Shown here in pieces: positions 8,975 to 17,932 of a DNA stretch of 64,000 bases. This stretch comes from Salinimonas lutimaris (GTDB taxonomy: Bacteria; Pseudomonadota; Gammaproteobacteria; Enterobacterales; Alteromonadaceae). The DNA is taken from positions 3,868,001 to 3,932,000 of the forward strand of contig NZ_CP036536.1 of NCBI RefSeq assembly GCF_005222225.1. Reading direction: 5' to 3'. Every line of letters starts with the position of its first letter. Within the stretch, counting starts at the first letter, position 1. The notes below the pieces were generated by a model. It ran no database searches, had not been told where the DNA came from, and was given only the letters and a program-made list of their open reading frames with translations. A program made the translations under genes and the position numbers.

Positions 8975-10047
8975 GCATTGCGGGTCAGGGCAAATCGGTT
9001 AAGCAGTTTGTCCAGCCAGAATGCCATCAGCAGTAAAACCGTCAGCGCCACCACCACCGAGCTGAACCGGTACATGGCGCTATACAGCAAGTCTGAATTG
9101 GGCTGTAAATACTGGCCGAACAAAATGCCGGTGGTGGTCAGTGAACCAAAGCCCATTCCTGAGCCGGCGCGCTCTACCAGGTGCGCCCGGGCGGTGATGA
9201 GTACACACATAAACAGCGCAATCACCACCAGTGGCAGATACATAATGCTGTCGTACATCAGCACCTGTGTGCCAATTCCCAGCGCACAGCCAAACGCCAC
9301 GCCTTTGGCCCGGTTAAAGGCGCTGGCCACCGTGCCCTGCAGGGTCATGGGGAACAGTACCAGTACGGTCGCTACCTGCGCTGACAACGAGTCTTTAAGA
9401 TCCAGCACTTGAAAAGCGGCAAATGAGGCAGTGGCCAGAATCGCGCCCATCAGCATGCGATGATTGACCTGGGCGGTATTTAACGGCGGCGCTGCTGGCA
9501 TCTGCACCGGCTCTTTGTCGGGGATCAGCCAGTACAACAGGGCGGCGCTGGCAATGGCACACAGTGCCCCTAAAAAGGTAGACATCACCAGGTCGGTCAG
9601 ACTGGTACCGGTATAACTGGAAAAGTGCAGCATGACCGACAGTGACACCACGCCCATAGTCCACATCAAAAAGTTAGACGCCCTGGCCATAAACCGAAAG
9701 TGCAACGCAAATATAGCCATTACCGCCAGTGTCATGAGCACCGGAGAATGCGCAAAAAAGGTTTTCAGAACAAAAATTTCTACCACATTGATGGCCACAC
9801 TGGCCAGAAACTGACAGGCAATGAGCATATTGAACATGGGCAACATACCCAGCAGCAAAATGGGAAATACCGTAAAGAACACCCCATAGGGCCAGTTCAT
9901 GACCTTACATACTGTAAAGCCGATGCAGGCACCAAAGGCAATGCGCAGCAAGCGGCGGGCTTCCTGACCGGATAACTGGCCATGGGCCAGCTGTTCTGCC
10001 GATGGCTCCACCGGGGCAGGCCTGACGGGAACAAGTTTACGTAACAT
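8971..10047 (-). CDS. DUF2955 membrane protein (FUSC-like efflux partner)
   Basis: Integral membrane protein of 358 aa with about ten hydrophobic helices in two halves, of the DUF2955 family, which is distantly similar to the FUSC/aromatic-acid exporter proteins. Such proteins are nearly always encoded next to a HlyD-type periplasmic adaptor, as here, and are thought to form an efflux pair. The ATG at 10047 has an AAGGTG Shine-Dalgarno; an upstream start at 10101 is less likely. It follows the HlyD gene by 59 bp. With the SlyA gene it forms an operon reminiscent of E. coli slyA-ydhIJK, where the export substrate is also undefined. Confidence 0.8.
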   Translation of the reverse strand: MLRKLVPVRPAPVEPSAEQLAHGQLSGQEARRLLRIAFGACIGFTVCKVMNWPYGVFFTVFPILLLGMLPMFNMLIACQFLASVAINVVEIFVLKTFFAHSPVLMTLAVMAIFALHFRFMARASNFLMWTMGVVSLSVMLHFSSYTGTSLTDLVMSTFLGALCAIASAALLYWLIPDKEPVQMPAAPPLNTAQVNHRMLMGAILATASFAAFQVLDLKDSLSAQVATVLVLFPMTLQGTVASAFNRAKGVAFGCALGIGTQVLMYDSIMYLPLVVIALFMCVLITARAHLVERAGSGMGFGSLTTTGILFGQYLQPNSDLLYSAMYRFSSVVVALTVLLLMAFWLDKLLNRFALTRNA

Positions 10048-10106
10048 AATCACCTTTATACCGGGGGCGCAAAGCCCGTGCTTTACCGCCCCGATGCACA
10101 ATCAGA

Positions 10107-11174
10107 TTAATAAATATAATGCAGCAGACTGACCGCTTTCATTTGCAACCAGCCCAGCCAGTGCATAAAGCCATGTTTCTCAGACTCCAGCATAACGGTG
10201 GCTCTGGAACCGGTCACCAGATTAGCTGGCAGGCTCTGGTCACTGAGCTTCACATATACCCGGACCCGCTGTGCATCTCGCACCCAGCGGTCAGAGTCAT
10301 CCGGGGTAGCCAGCTGGCCGTTAGCACTGATTTGCCCCTGCGACACGCCGTAGTCACGACTGACCAGCGACCCGGTAAATACCTGGCCGGGCATCGCATC
10401 AAACACCACCAGCGCTTCGGCCTGCTGGTCGATATGGGTCAGGCTTTTTTCCCTGAAATCCGCAGCAATACGTTCGTGCCCGGCTGTAACCAGCGATAGC
10501 AGCGACTGATTAGCCTGAGTCTGAATTCCTTTGTTTAACTGTAGGTTCGACACGATACCGTCTGCCGGCGCGCGAACTTTGGTGCGTGCCAGCGCCAGCT
10601 CAGCCAGACGCAACTGATTCTGTGCGATTTGCAAGCGCAGATTCTGCTGACCATCCTCGCCCAGTTTCACTTTCAAAGTACGTTTATTCTCGTTTGCCGC
10701 GGTCAGTTTTGCCGAGGCGGCATCCACTTTAGAGGCCATCTGATCCACTTCCTGATCACTGACCAGGTCTCGTCCGGCCAGTGATTTCAGCCGTTTATGT
10801 TCACGCTGCATCTCAGCCAGATTCACCTTCGCTTCGGTAATTGCAGCGTCTGCCTCCGCCAGCTGAGCACTTAATGTGTCGTTTTCCTGCTGCGCTTCTC
10901 GCAGGGCCAGGCGCGCTTTTTCCACTTCAAGTTCGTAGTCAGCCGGGTCAATGGTAAACAAAAGCTCGCCCTCACGAACATGCTGGTTATTTTGCACCGC
11001 CACCTGCGTGACCTCTCCGGACACCCGCGGTGCCACGGTAACTACCGGACGCTGCACCATCGAATGTGGTGTCATAGGGATCGACACATCGGCAAACATG
11101 ATATAGCCAAATATCGCCAGAAAGAGCAGGCTCGCCCGTTTCATCCAGCGATTAAATAAAGCATCAGTTGTCAT
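10107..11174 (-). CDS. HlyD-family membrane fusion protein (efflux adaptor)
   Basis: Periplasmic adaptor of 355 aa anchored by one N-terminal helix (about residues 12-32). The order is barrel-lipoyl half (VAPRVSGEVTQV, near 45-56), a long coiled-coil hairpin (about 80-190), the second lipoyl half (VRAPADGIVSNLQL, near 200-213) and a beta-barrel region, as in EmrA/HlyD proteins. Its ATG (11174) overlaps the 3' end of the SlyA-like gene by 11 bp, so it is translationally coupled to its likely repressor. It should work with the DUF2955 protein encoded next. Confidence 0.9.
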   Translation of the reverse strand: MTTDALFNRWMKRASLLFLAIFGYIMFADVSIPMTPHSMVQRPVVTVAPRVSGEVTQVAVQNNQHVREGELLFTIDPADYELEVEKARLALREAQQENDTLSAQLAEADAAITEAKVNLAEMQREHKRLKSLAGRDLVSDQEVDQMASKVDAASAKLTAANENKRTLKVKLGEDGQQNLRLQIAQNQLRLAELALARTKVRAPADGIVSNLQLNKGIQTQANQSLLSLVTAGHERIAADFREKSLTHIDQQAEALVVFDAMPGQVFTGSLVSRDYGVSQGQISANGQLATPDDSDRWVRDAQRVRVYVKLSDQSLPANLVTGSRATVMLESEKHGFMHWLGWLQMKAVSLLHYIY

Positions 11175-11607
11175 GGGTTCTCCGCAATTTGGTATTGGCA
11201 TTATCCAGCACTTTTTCCAGTAACTGGCTAAACTGTTCACATTCCCTGTCGGTTAATCCTTCAAGCATTTCAGCTCTGCAATCGGCAGCGATAGCCTCCA
11301 TGCGCTCCAGCATGGCCCGCCCCTGCTCGGTAAACCACAAGGTTTTCACCCGCGCATCCTCAGCGCAGGCTTTGCGCTGTACATAGCCACACTCCTGCAA
11401 ACTGTTCACTGAGCGCTGTAAAGTAGGCTGTTCAATACCGATATTAGCCGCCAGTGCTTTTTGACTGCACCCCTCTCCTAACCGGTGCAGATGTAACATC
11501 GTCATCCAGCCGGACTGAGTCAGCCCCAGCTCTTTCATGGCATTGTCCACCACAATGCGCCAGCCATATGACGCACGGTTCAACAGCCAGCCAATCGTAT
11601 TTTGCAT
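11164..11607 (-). CDS. SlyA-like MarR-family transcriptional regulator
   Basis: Winged-helix dimeric regulator of 147 aa. The segment LGLTQSGWMTMLHLHRLGEG and the recognition part IGIEQPTLQRSV are very close to SlyA (LTQ-x2-W and GIEQPSL). MarR/SlyA proteins usually repress, or counter-silence, and release DNA on binding small aromatic ligands. It heads the operon with the HlyD and DUF2955 genes, so it probably controls their export of such compounds. Two perfect copies of the known SlyA target lie 21-61 bp upstream of its start, which implies autoregulation of the whole operon. Confidence 0.88.
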   Translation of the reverse strand: MQNTIGWLLNRASYGWRIVVDNAMKELGLTQSGWMTMLHLHRLGEGCSQKALAANIGIEQPTLQRSVNSLQECGYVQRKACAEDARVKTLWFTEQGRAMLERMEAIAADCRAEMLEGLTDRECEQFSQLLEKVLDNANTKLRRTHDN

Positions 11608-11628
11608 AAACGTAGCCCGGTTAATTAG

Positions 11629-11668
11629 TTAGCAAGCTAAGTAAAATAGCATATACTTAGCTTGCTAA
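11629..11668. promoter_or_regulatory. Double SlyA operator in a perfect dyad
   Basis: A perfect 15-bp inverted repeat (TTAGCAAGCTAAGTA at 11629-11643 and its complement at 11654-11668, 10-bp spacer). Each arm contains a 12-mer, TTAGCAAGCTAA or its complement, identical to the published SlyA consensus. The two sites are centred 25 bp apart, on nearly the same helix face, in the promoter region of the SlyA-HlyD-DUF2955 operon. Confidence 0.8.
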
Positions 11669-11727
11669 GCAATTTATCAGACTCGTGACGACGGGGGTTT
11701 GCGATTAACTACAGATATTATTCGGTG

Positions 11728-11757
11728 AAAAAAGCTGCCTGCAGAGCCACAGGCAGC
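11728..11757 (-). terminator. Rho-independent terminator of the PAS chemoreceptor gene
   Basis: On the minus strand a GCTGCCTG/CAGGCAGC 8-bp stem is followed by six T residues, a few bases after the stop codon at 11764. Confidence 0.85.
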
Positions 11758-11763
11758 ATAAAA

Positions 11764-13095
11764 CTAGAAGTGGTCTTGGTTACCCAGCTGTTCAGCAAAC
11801 TGACCGACAGCGCCAACAACCTGCTGTGCACCCCGTTGAATTTCATCAATGACTTTACCGGCTTCACCGGCCAGCTCCATGCCCTGCTCGGCTTTGATTT
11901 TGCCTTCATTAACGCGGTTTACCGCATCGCGGGTCAGTGACTGGTTATTATTAACCACCGATACAATTTCTTCGGTGGCGGCAGTGGTGCGTGAAGCCAG
12001 TTGTCTGACTTCATCGGCCACCACGGCGAACCCGCGCCCCTGATCACCGGCCCGGGCTGCTTCAATGGCAGCATTCAGGGCCAGTAAGTTAGTTTGTTCG
12101 GCAATGCTGCTGATACTACTGATAATGGTAGCAATCTGCTGGGATTGCTCATCCAGCTCAGCGATACCTTTGGTCGCCTCAATCATCTTGTCAGATAACT
12201 CTGTCATCACCTGCACCATGCTGGTCATCACATCGTTTCCCTGCCGGGCTACCGCATCGGTCTGGGTGGACGTACTAAACGCAATTTCAGCGGCTTTAGA
12301 AATAGCCAGTTCACGCTCAACCTGCTCGGTAATGACGCTGGCAAATTTCACCACCTTGTAGAGCCGCCCGTAACCGTCATACACCGGATTATAGGAAGCC
12401 TCCAGCCATACGGTATTGCCCCGCGCATCGATACGCTCGAAACGGCCGGTCTTGAACTGGCCGTCTCGCAGTTGCTGCCAGAACTGCTCATATTCTGGCG
12501 ATGATGCCTCTGCCGACGTACAGAACATGCGGTGATGCTTGCCCTGAATTTGCTCGAGCGTATAGCCCATGCCCGCCTGAAAAGGCTGATTAGCGGTAAT
12601 AATGGTGCCATCGGGGTTAAATTCGATAACCGCAGTGGAGCGCTGTAAGGCGTCAACCAGATTTTCGTATTCACGGGACTGATTAATGGTGCGAGTCAGA
12701 TCATTAGCATGCAGCGTAAAATAAAGCAGGTTACCGCTCAGGTCATTCACCGGCTGTAAAATGGCCCGTAGCCAGCCTTCGACGTTATCGGCTTTGGTCA
12801 CCTGAAGCGCACCTGAAAAATGCTGCCGGTTATTCAAAGCCTGCGAGAGTTTATGATAATGCGCAGTATTCCGGGCCACCTGAGGTACTAAATCCAGAAT
12901 ATGGCGTCCCACCAGATCCGATACCCTGTAGCCCAGGTCCTGACAAAAATTGTCGTTGGCTTCAGCAATGCGGGCATCTTTATCCAGCGCACAAAACATC
13001 ATTTCGGTATCCAGACTCTGACGAATCTGGGTCGCGGTATGCAACTCTTCCTTAAGCTGGGTGACATCCTTTTTTAACTGAGAATTAAAAAACAT
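11764..13095 (-). CDS. PAS-PAS methyl-accepting chemotaxis protein (BdlA/aerotaxis-like)
   Basis: Soluble receptor of 443 aa with no membrane helix. After a short coiled coil come two PAS domains (about residues 30-135 and 150-260; [15 protein letters not shown] and [17 protein letters not shown] begin them, each followed by a PAC segment), then an MCP signalling hairpin with the conserved tip ([18 protein letters not shown] near 338-355). This order matches BdlA of Pseudomonas, a redox/dispersal sensor. The signalling domain is short and ends without a CheB/CheR pentapeptide. The ATG at 13095 (MFFNSQLKK) is preferred over one ten codons upstream, since GGAA lies before it. A single-gene unit with its own terminator. 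Confidence 0.88.
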   Translation of the reverse strand: MFFNSQLKKDVTQLKEELHTATQIRQSLDTEMMFCALDKDARIAEANDNFCQDLGYRVSDLVGRHILDLVPQVARNTAHYHKLSQALNNRQHFSGALQVTKADNVEGWLRAILQPVNDLSGNLLYFTLHANDLTRTINQSREYENLVDALQRSTAVIEFNPDGTIITANQPFQAGMGYTLEQIQGKHHRMFCTSAEASSPEYEQFWQQLRDGQFKTGRFERIDARGNTVWLEASYNPVYDGYGRLYKVVKFASVITEQVERELAISKAAEIAFSTSTQTDAVARQGNDVMTSMVQVMTELSDKMIEATKGIAELDEQSQQIATIISSISSIAEQTNLLALNAAIEAARAGDQGRGFAVVADEVRQLASRTTAATEEIVSVVNNNQSLTRDAVNRVNEGKIKAEQGMELAGEAGKVIDEIQRGAQQVVGAVGQFAEQLGNQDHF

Positions 13096-13389
13096 GGTGT
13101 ATTTCCGGAACCTGAGTGTTCGCAATCAAGATTAAAACATATTCATATACTGTAAATTAGCAAGATGACATTTATAAGATAGACAATGGTCTATGCGCTG
13201 GTATGAAAGTTTGTACCATGCTGCGGGAAAATTATTCACATCGCTCCTGGTAACCATTCCCTCAGGCCTTCAATAGATCTGCACTAATTGATTTTAAAAC
13301 AGAGAGTTATAAAAGGTACTCAGGGGTGGCACAAACCTCGCTTATTACTAATCAGGTAACAAAGGAAAATAAGTCTGGTGCGTCAGTTT
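13096..13389. other. Intergenic stretch, promoter region
   Basis: No convincing gene. It holds the divergent upstream DNA of the chemoreceptor and sequence leading to the RNA candidate to the right. A TTGATT ... TATAAA pair near 13287-13314 has a 14-nt spacer, too short to be a confident promoter. Confidence 0.3.
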
Positions 13390-13575
13390 ATTTTCGATGT
13401 GTGTGGTTATCCTAGGTGATAGAACTTAACCTGTCCGTTTTGTTTGAAACCGATGCGCATCATGCTCATGCACGATGCGTAAACTGTCTTAATCAGGCAG
13501 TTAATCTCCCCTAAGGTCTCCCAAGGGCCTTACAATACCTCTGATTTTTCTCCCGCCTCTGGCGGGAGTTTTTTT
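13390..13575 (+). ncRNA. Candidate structured small RNA or leader RNA
   Basis: Four hairpins can be drawn in a row and the last is a strong intrinsic terminator. They are GTTTT/GAAAC near 13437-13450; CGCATC-A-TGC/GCA-C-GATGCG near 13455-13478; AACTGTC/GGCAGTT near 13481-13502; and CTCCCGCC/GGCGGGAG at 13550-13568. No open frame of note runs through it and no plus-strand gene lies upstream that needs a terminator. It may be an independent small RNA or an attenuated leader of the MFS gene 75 bp further on. The 5' end is a guess. I do not recognise a known RNA family. Confidence 0.4.
13550..13575 (+). terminator. Strong intrinsic terminator
   Basis: CTCCCGCC and GGCGGGAG form a perfect 8-bp stem with a TCT loop followed by seven T residues, on the plus strand, with no annotated plus-strand gene before it. 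Confidence 0.85.
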
Positions 13576-13649
13576 ATCTGGCCCACGGCCAGACTCCCGG
13601 ACATGCTAGAATGCCGGATCTGACCTGAACGCTATTTCACAGCTAACTG

Positions 13650-14819
13650 ATGATTTACGGACTTTTATTCTGCGCGCTGCTAGCCACCGCCATTGGCCAG
13701 AGTGTTTTTATCACCACGGTGCCGTCGCTGGGGCGCGAAGCCGGATTGAGTGAACTGGCGGTAGCAATACTCATGTCCAGCTCGGCACTGGTTTTTGCTG
13801 TGGGCACCAATATCTGGAGCCGGATTATCCGTCGCCGGGGCTTTAGAAACACGCTTTTGACCGGACTTGCCGGTTATACCCTGGGTACGCTGGCCTTCGC
13901 GCTGGTATGGTCGGCCGGGTTAGCCGGTTTACTCAGTAGCACAGCGTTATTGATCGCCCTGCTGACCACCCGCAGTCTGCAATCCTCTGTGATGTCAGCC
14001 ACGCCGCCTGCCGCCGTAGGCTATGTCGTCGCCACCAGCACTCCCGAGACCCGGGCAGCGGCTATCAGTAAGGTCACCTCGGCGAATAATCTGGGCCAGA
14101 TACTGGGCCCGCCATTTGCCGGAGCGCTGGTCGGTTTTGGGCTGCTCACACCCATGTACAGTGTACTCGGACTCACCATACTGGCCATGGCAATGGTGTG
14201 GTGGCGACTGCCCGAATATCAGCCAGCCTCGCCGCAGCCCCCTGCGGCCGGCCCCCCTGCCGACGTGGCGGTGCTAAAATCCAATACTGCCTGGCTGATT
14301 GGCGGATGCGCTATTGTCTTTGTGTGCATCGCCATGATGCAGCAGAGCCTGAGCTTTTTTATGATGGATGTACATCAGGCAAGTCCGGTTGAAGCCGCCC
14401 GGTTTACCGGGTTCGCCATGATGATAAGCGCCGTATTCTCGCTACTGGTGCAGTTTACTGTGGTACAACGGCGCTGGCTGTCTCCGCCAACGCTGATCTG
14501 GCTGGCCTTTGTGTGCCTGAGCATCGCGTACTGGATGCTGTACCTGCACCACAGTATGTCACTGCTGTATACCGCGATGGTATTTTTGGGTGTGGGGATG
14601 GGAATGGGTTATCCGGCGCTCGCCGCGGTGGCCACCACCCGCTGTGCACCAGAAAGGCAGACTCAGGTGACCGGCCTGCTGACCGCCACCCCGGCAATGG
14701 GCTATATTGTCGGGCCGCCACTGTCAGCGGTGCTGTATGCCCAGCAAATGAATTTGCCCTTTGCGCTGGCAGGCTGTCTGACCATATTGCTCGCGGGGAT
14801 TATGTACTGGCAGCGCTAA
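13650..14819 (+). CDS. MFS transporter (drug:H+ antiporter type)
   Basis: Inner-membrane carrier of 389 aa with twelve predicted helices. A loop with RRRGFRN at about residues 60-66 corresponds to the conserved motif A region between helices 2 and 3, and a GPPFAGAL-type motif near 150 fits the 12-helix drug antiporters. The substrate is not predictable. The ATG at 13650 has no clear Shine-Dalgarno, but no better start exists. Its stop overlaps the convergent lipoprotein gene by 4 bp. The candidate structured RNA 75 bp upstream could be part of its control. Confidence 0.8.
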   Translation: MIYGLLFCALLATAIGQSVFITTVPSLGREAGLSELAVAILMSSSALVFAVGTNIWSRIIRRRGFRNTLLTGLAGYTLGTLAFALVWSAGLAGLLSSTALLIALLTTRSLQSSVMSATPPAAVGYVVATSTPETRAAAISKVTSANNLGQILGPPFAGALVGFGLLTPMYSVLGLTILAMAMVWWRLPEYQPASPQPPAAGPPADVAVLKSNTAWLIGGCAIVFVCIAMMQQSLSFFMMDVHQASPVEAARFTGFAMMISAVFSLLVQFTVVQRRWLSPPTLIWLAFVCLSIAYWMLYLHHSMSLLYTAMVFLGVGMGMGYPALAAVATTRCAPERQTQVTGLLTATPAMGYIVGPPLSAVLYAQQMNLPFALAGCLTILLAGIMYWQR

Positions 14820-15304
14820 TGTCGCTGCCGGGCATACAGAAACGAAAAAAACCAGCGCTTGGTCAGCTTCATGTCAAACGCAATTTGTGGTCTGACGCCA
14901 CTTTCAACCTCATGGGTAACTTTTTCATAGCTGTGTTGGCGGCGCTGGTACCGAGCCGGAGTGGCCAGATTATAGCGATACATAAAGCGCTCTTTTATGT
15001 CGCCCTGGCGGCTATCGTAGACCGGCATCGCCAAATTGCAGCGCCCGGCTTCGTCGGTATAGCGGATGGACTCAACATCCACGGTCTGAGCCAGCTCCAG
15101 TACTGCTTCACTTTTTTCAGTGGCCGAAGATATAGTCAGCTTATCCTGTCCGCTCTGCCGGCCGACTTCACAGGCCACCGCCGCAATCATGGCGAAAGTA
15201 GCCCGATTATCTTTGAAATTATCCTGCATAAAGGCATAGTCCGGCTGTTTACTGCAGGCATTGAGCAGCAATAGCGAAACAATACATAGAAAAAACTGGC
15301 GCAT
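14816..15304 (-). CDS. Hypothetical lipoprotein
   Basis: Predicted lipoprotein of 162 aa: signal peptide MRQFFLCIVSLLLL with lipobox LNAC (Cys at about residue 17). The mature part is mixed and charged, with two further Cys near residues 45 and 87, and no domain that I recognise. The open frame extends to 15367, but the ATG at 15304 gives a proper signal peptide. It stands alone, between the convergent MFS gene and the EAL gene on the same strand. Confidence 0.6.
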   Translation of the reverse strand: MRQFFLCIVSLLLLNACSKQPDYAFMQDNFKDNRATFAMIAAVACEVGRQSGQDKLTISSATEKSEAVLELAQTVDVESIRYTDEAGRCNLAMPVYDSRQGDIKERFMYRYNLATPARYQRRQHSYEKVTHEVESGVRPQIAFDMKLTKRWFFSFLYARQRH

Positions 15305-15399
15305 ATTACAACACTGTTGACGAGTCCCTGTGGGGATATTGTGCCAAAGACCTGTACTGATTACCAATCCACCTTGCCAAGGAGAGGCCTCAATCAGAG

Positions 15400-16644
15400 T
15401 TAGTGTTCACATACGGTGTCAGGCAGACTTTCAAAGGCGACTGGTCGGGAGAAGTACCAGCCCTGAAAAAAGGTCACACCCAGTTTTTGCAGCGCTCGGT
15501 ATTCATCCAGGGTTTCGACCCCTTCAGCCACCACTTCGCAGTTAAAACTACGGGCAAAAGCCAGTAGCCCGGTGACCAGGGCCTGGCGTTTCGGATCTTC
15601 GTGAATCTGCGCCGCCAGACTCAGATCCAGCTTAATCACATCCGGTTCGATTTCCAGTATATGTTTTAAGCTGGCAAAGCCAGCACCCACATCATCAATA
15701 CAGATCTTGAAGCCCTGTTTAACCAGTGGCTCCAGGTGAGTACGAAATTGCTCATAATCTTTTATCCGGACATGTTCAGTCAGCTCAATTCTGACCTGCT
15801 GGCTGTTGACGTGTTGAAGCAGTTCGGGCAATAAACCACTTTCCATCATGCGCGGGCTGACATTAATCGAGGTGTTCAGTTTTACGCCACTGGCATTGGC
15901 CAGCGCCAGGCATTCCACCACCCGGTTAATAATAGCACTTTCAATTTCCAGCCCCAGACCACATTCATCTGCATCGCTTATCCATTCATTTGGCGGACGG
16001 TAAGGCTCTGTATTAAATCGTGCCAGCACCTCGTAATATTCGTAGGAATGACTTTCCTTACCAAAGATCGGCTGAAATACCACCTCAATTTTTTTATCAT
16101 CAATCACCGACTGCACTTGTTTGGTCAGCATGTCTATCCGGTGGCGCTGCACACAGCGCTTAGCCAGAATTTTACCGATGTAGGCGGCAATAGTACTTAA
16201 AAATTCGATGTCCCGCTCGCTGACATCACCTTGTGGCTGATTATCAAAACAACACAGCGTGCCGTAGATTTCGCCGTCCCCCATCACGATAGGTACACCC
16301 ACATAAGCCCCGATAGACAGCGCTCTGGTCACAGCCATTTCACCGGTCACCGGATGTTGCTGACAGTCGGCAATAACATTGGGCAGTTTCCCGCCAACAA
16401 TTTTGAAGCAGTATGACTCGTCAAGCGGGTTGGCATCGCCGGCTTTCAGATCGCACCAGCTTGCATGTGCGCTTTTATCAACCAGTTCGACCACCCGCTC
16501 GGTACCGGTGAACCGTGAGGTAAACGCAACCTGCATGCCCAGGTAACGACGCACCGCACCCAGCAGCATTGAAAATTCTGCCAGTTCCGGAAGCTCCTGC
16601 ACCGCGCGTTCAACAGAAAAATGGTCGTTATCATGTAAAGTCAT
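15400..16644 (-). CDS. GAF-EAL cyclic-di-GMP phosphodiesterase
   Basis: Soluble 414-aa protein that should degrade c-di-GMP. A GAF sensory domain fills about residues 20-165. The EAL domain (about 175-405) keeps the residues required for metal binding and catalysis: E205 in EVL, N261, E290, D317-D318 (DDVGAG), K338, E374 and Q394. The signature is EVL rather than EAL, a common active variant. The open frame reaches 16806, but the extra N-terminus shows no domain, so the ATG at 16644 is used. The GAF ligand is unknown. Single gene. Confidence 0.85.
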   Translation of the reverse strand: MTLHDNDHFSVERAVQELPELAEFSMLLGAVRRYLGMQVAFTSRFTGTERVVELVDKSAHASWCDLKAGDANPLDESYCFKIVGGKLPNVIADCQQHPVTGEMAVTRALSIGAYVGVPIVMGDGEIYGTLCCFDNQPQGDVSERDIEFLSTIAAYIGKILAKRCVQRHRIDMLTKQVQSVIDDKKIEVVFQPIFGKESHSYEYYEVLARFNTEPYRPPNEWISDADECGLGLEIESAIINRVVECLALANASGVKLNTSINVSPRMMESGLLPELLQHVNSQQVRIELTEHVRIKDYEQFRTHLEPLVKQGFKICIDDVGAGFASLKHILEIEPDVIKLDLSLAAQIHEDPKRQALVTGLLAFARSFNCEVVAEGVETLDEYRALQKLGVTFFQGWYFSRPVAFESLPDTVCEH

Positions 16645-16828
16645 AAAAACTGCTCTGTATGTGGCCTGACCCGTCAGGCTGACACTTTTATTATAATAGC
16701 ACTGAATCAACAACACGCCGGTCCGGCTGGTCCTGTGGCAGTAATCTGATCCGTTTATCATTAAGTCTAATAGTGCCCTTTTTCCCAATTTTTTTAGGTA
16801 TTTCATTCCATACTTTTTATTAACACTT

Positions 16829-16921
16829 ATGCAGCAATACCACGTATTTAGCGCTATTGTTTACTTACTGATTCCGATAGCTCTATTGATTTCAGTAACC
16901 ATGTGTATTCCAATTCATTGA
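16829..16921 (+). CDS. Possible 30-residue hydrophobic membrane peptide
   Basis: A short open frame (MQQYHVFSAIVYLLIPIALL and ten more residues) encodes a single apolar helix. Its stop codon runs directly into a perfect intrinsic terminator on the same strand, which otherwise has no gene to serve. This arrangement suggests a small transcribed gene. There is no clear Shine-Dalgarno, so it may instead be chance within a small RNA. Confidence 0.35.
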   Translation: MQQYHVFSAIVYLLIPIALLISVTMCIPIH

Positions 16922-16949
16922 CCGGAGTTTTTGCTCCGGTTTTTTTTTG
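16921..16949 (+). terminator. Intrinsic terminator upstream of the siderophore-protein genes
   Basis: ACCGGAG and CTCCGGT form a perfect 7-bp stem followed by a run of ten T residues on the plus strand. It isolates the Fur-controlled promoter downstream. Confidence 0.85.
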
Positions 16950-17002
16950 TTCGAACAAATCGCTTAATTGTGCTTGTTTTGTCCTAAAACATTCACTTTA
17001 TT

Positions 17003-17017
17003 TGAAAATAATTCTCA
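17003..17017. promoter_or_regulatory. Fur box before the siderophore-interacting protein operon
   Basis: TGAAAATAATTCTCA matches the 7-1-7 Fur consensus (TGATAAT-N-ATTATCA) at 12 of 14 informative positions. It lies 42 bp before the first start codon, so the genes should be repressed by iron-loaded Fur. Confidence 0.75.
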
Positions 17018-17058
17018 TTAATATTTGTCCTCTGTATTTAACCGGTTGTTGAGGATGT

Positions 17059-17865
17059 ATGCCAGCTCCAGCTAAAAAACCCAGATTACTGACCGTTTCC
17101 AGTATCCGTCGTCTTACCCCTTCCATGCAGCGCATTGTACTTACAGGTGATGAGCTTAAGGACTTTCCAGAGGTTGCGCCCGGCGCCTATGTCAAACTGA
17201 TGTTTGATTTTGACAACCAGCCTGCCACTGTTGCGCCACAAAGCCTGAACGACGTGCAGTTGCGCACCTATACCGTTCGTCATTTCGAGCGAGCTTCGCT
17301 GACACTGACGCTGGATATGGCACTGCATGGCCATAGCAGTGAGTCGGGTCCGGCATCACACTGGGCAGAACATGCCCAGCCGGGTGATCAGATTCTGGTT
17401 GGCGGCCCGGGTACAACAAAAGGCATTACTGAACCAGATAGCTATATTGTGATGGCCGGAGATATTACTGCTCTGCCTGCCATTGCCAGCCATCTTGAAG
17501 CATTGCCGGACAGTGCCAGCGGTCAGGTGGTGATCAGTATTCCGCATGTTAAAGACCAGCAAACACTGGCTAAGCCCGCCGGTATTGATATCATCTGGCA
17601 TGCTGAAACTGATACTGTGTCGACTCTCAGCGACACTGTGGGTCAGATTTCACTACCCGACAGCCCTGTCTGTGCGTGGGCTGCATGCGAATTTTCTGAT
17701 ATGAGGCAACTGCGTAAATTATTTCGTCAGCAATGGAACTTAGCGCACGAGTCTATTTATATCAGTAGTTACTGGCGCCAGGGTCGCAGTGAAGATCAGC
17801 ATAAAGTGGATAAGCGAAACGACCAGCAGGCATGGGAAGAAGCGCAAAACATTAACCCCGAGTAA
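17059..17865 (+). CDS. Siderophore-interacting protein (ferric-siderophore reductase)
   Basis: Cytoplasmic FAD-dependent reductase of the ViuB/YqjH family, 268 aa, which releases iron from ferric siderophores using NAD(P)H. The FAD-binding motif RTYTVR is near residues 73-78; HGHSSESGPASHWA near 94-107 and GGPGTTKG near 115-122 are also family motifs. The C-terminal YWRQGRSEDQHKVDKR is the typical end. The Fur box upstream fits iron control. A second, divergent copy starts 67 bp after its stop. Confidence 0.92.
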   Translation: MPAPAKKPRLLTVSSIRRLTPSMQRIVLTGDELKDFPEVAPGAYVKLMFDFDNQPATVAPQSLNDVQLRTYTVRHFERASLTLTLDMALHGHSSESGPASHWAEHAQPGDQILVGGPGTTKGITEPDSYIVMAGDITALPAIASHLEALPDSASGQVVISIPHVKDQQTLAKPAGIDIIWHAETDTVSTLSDTVGQISLPDSPVCAWAACEFSDMRQLRKLFRQQWNLAHESIYISSYWRQGRSEDQHKVDKRNDQQAWEEAQNINPE

Positions 17866-17932
17866 CAATTGGCCGAAGTGGTTCGATTCTCGCATAGTCA
17901 GAATATCATTCATTCTGACAGGCAGCGCAAAA

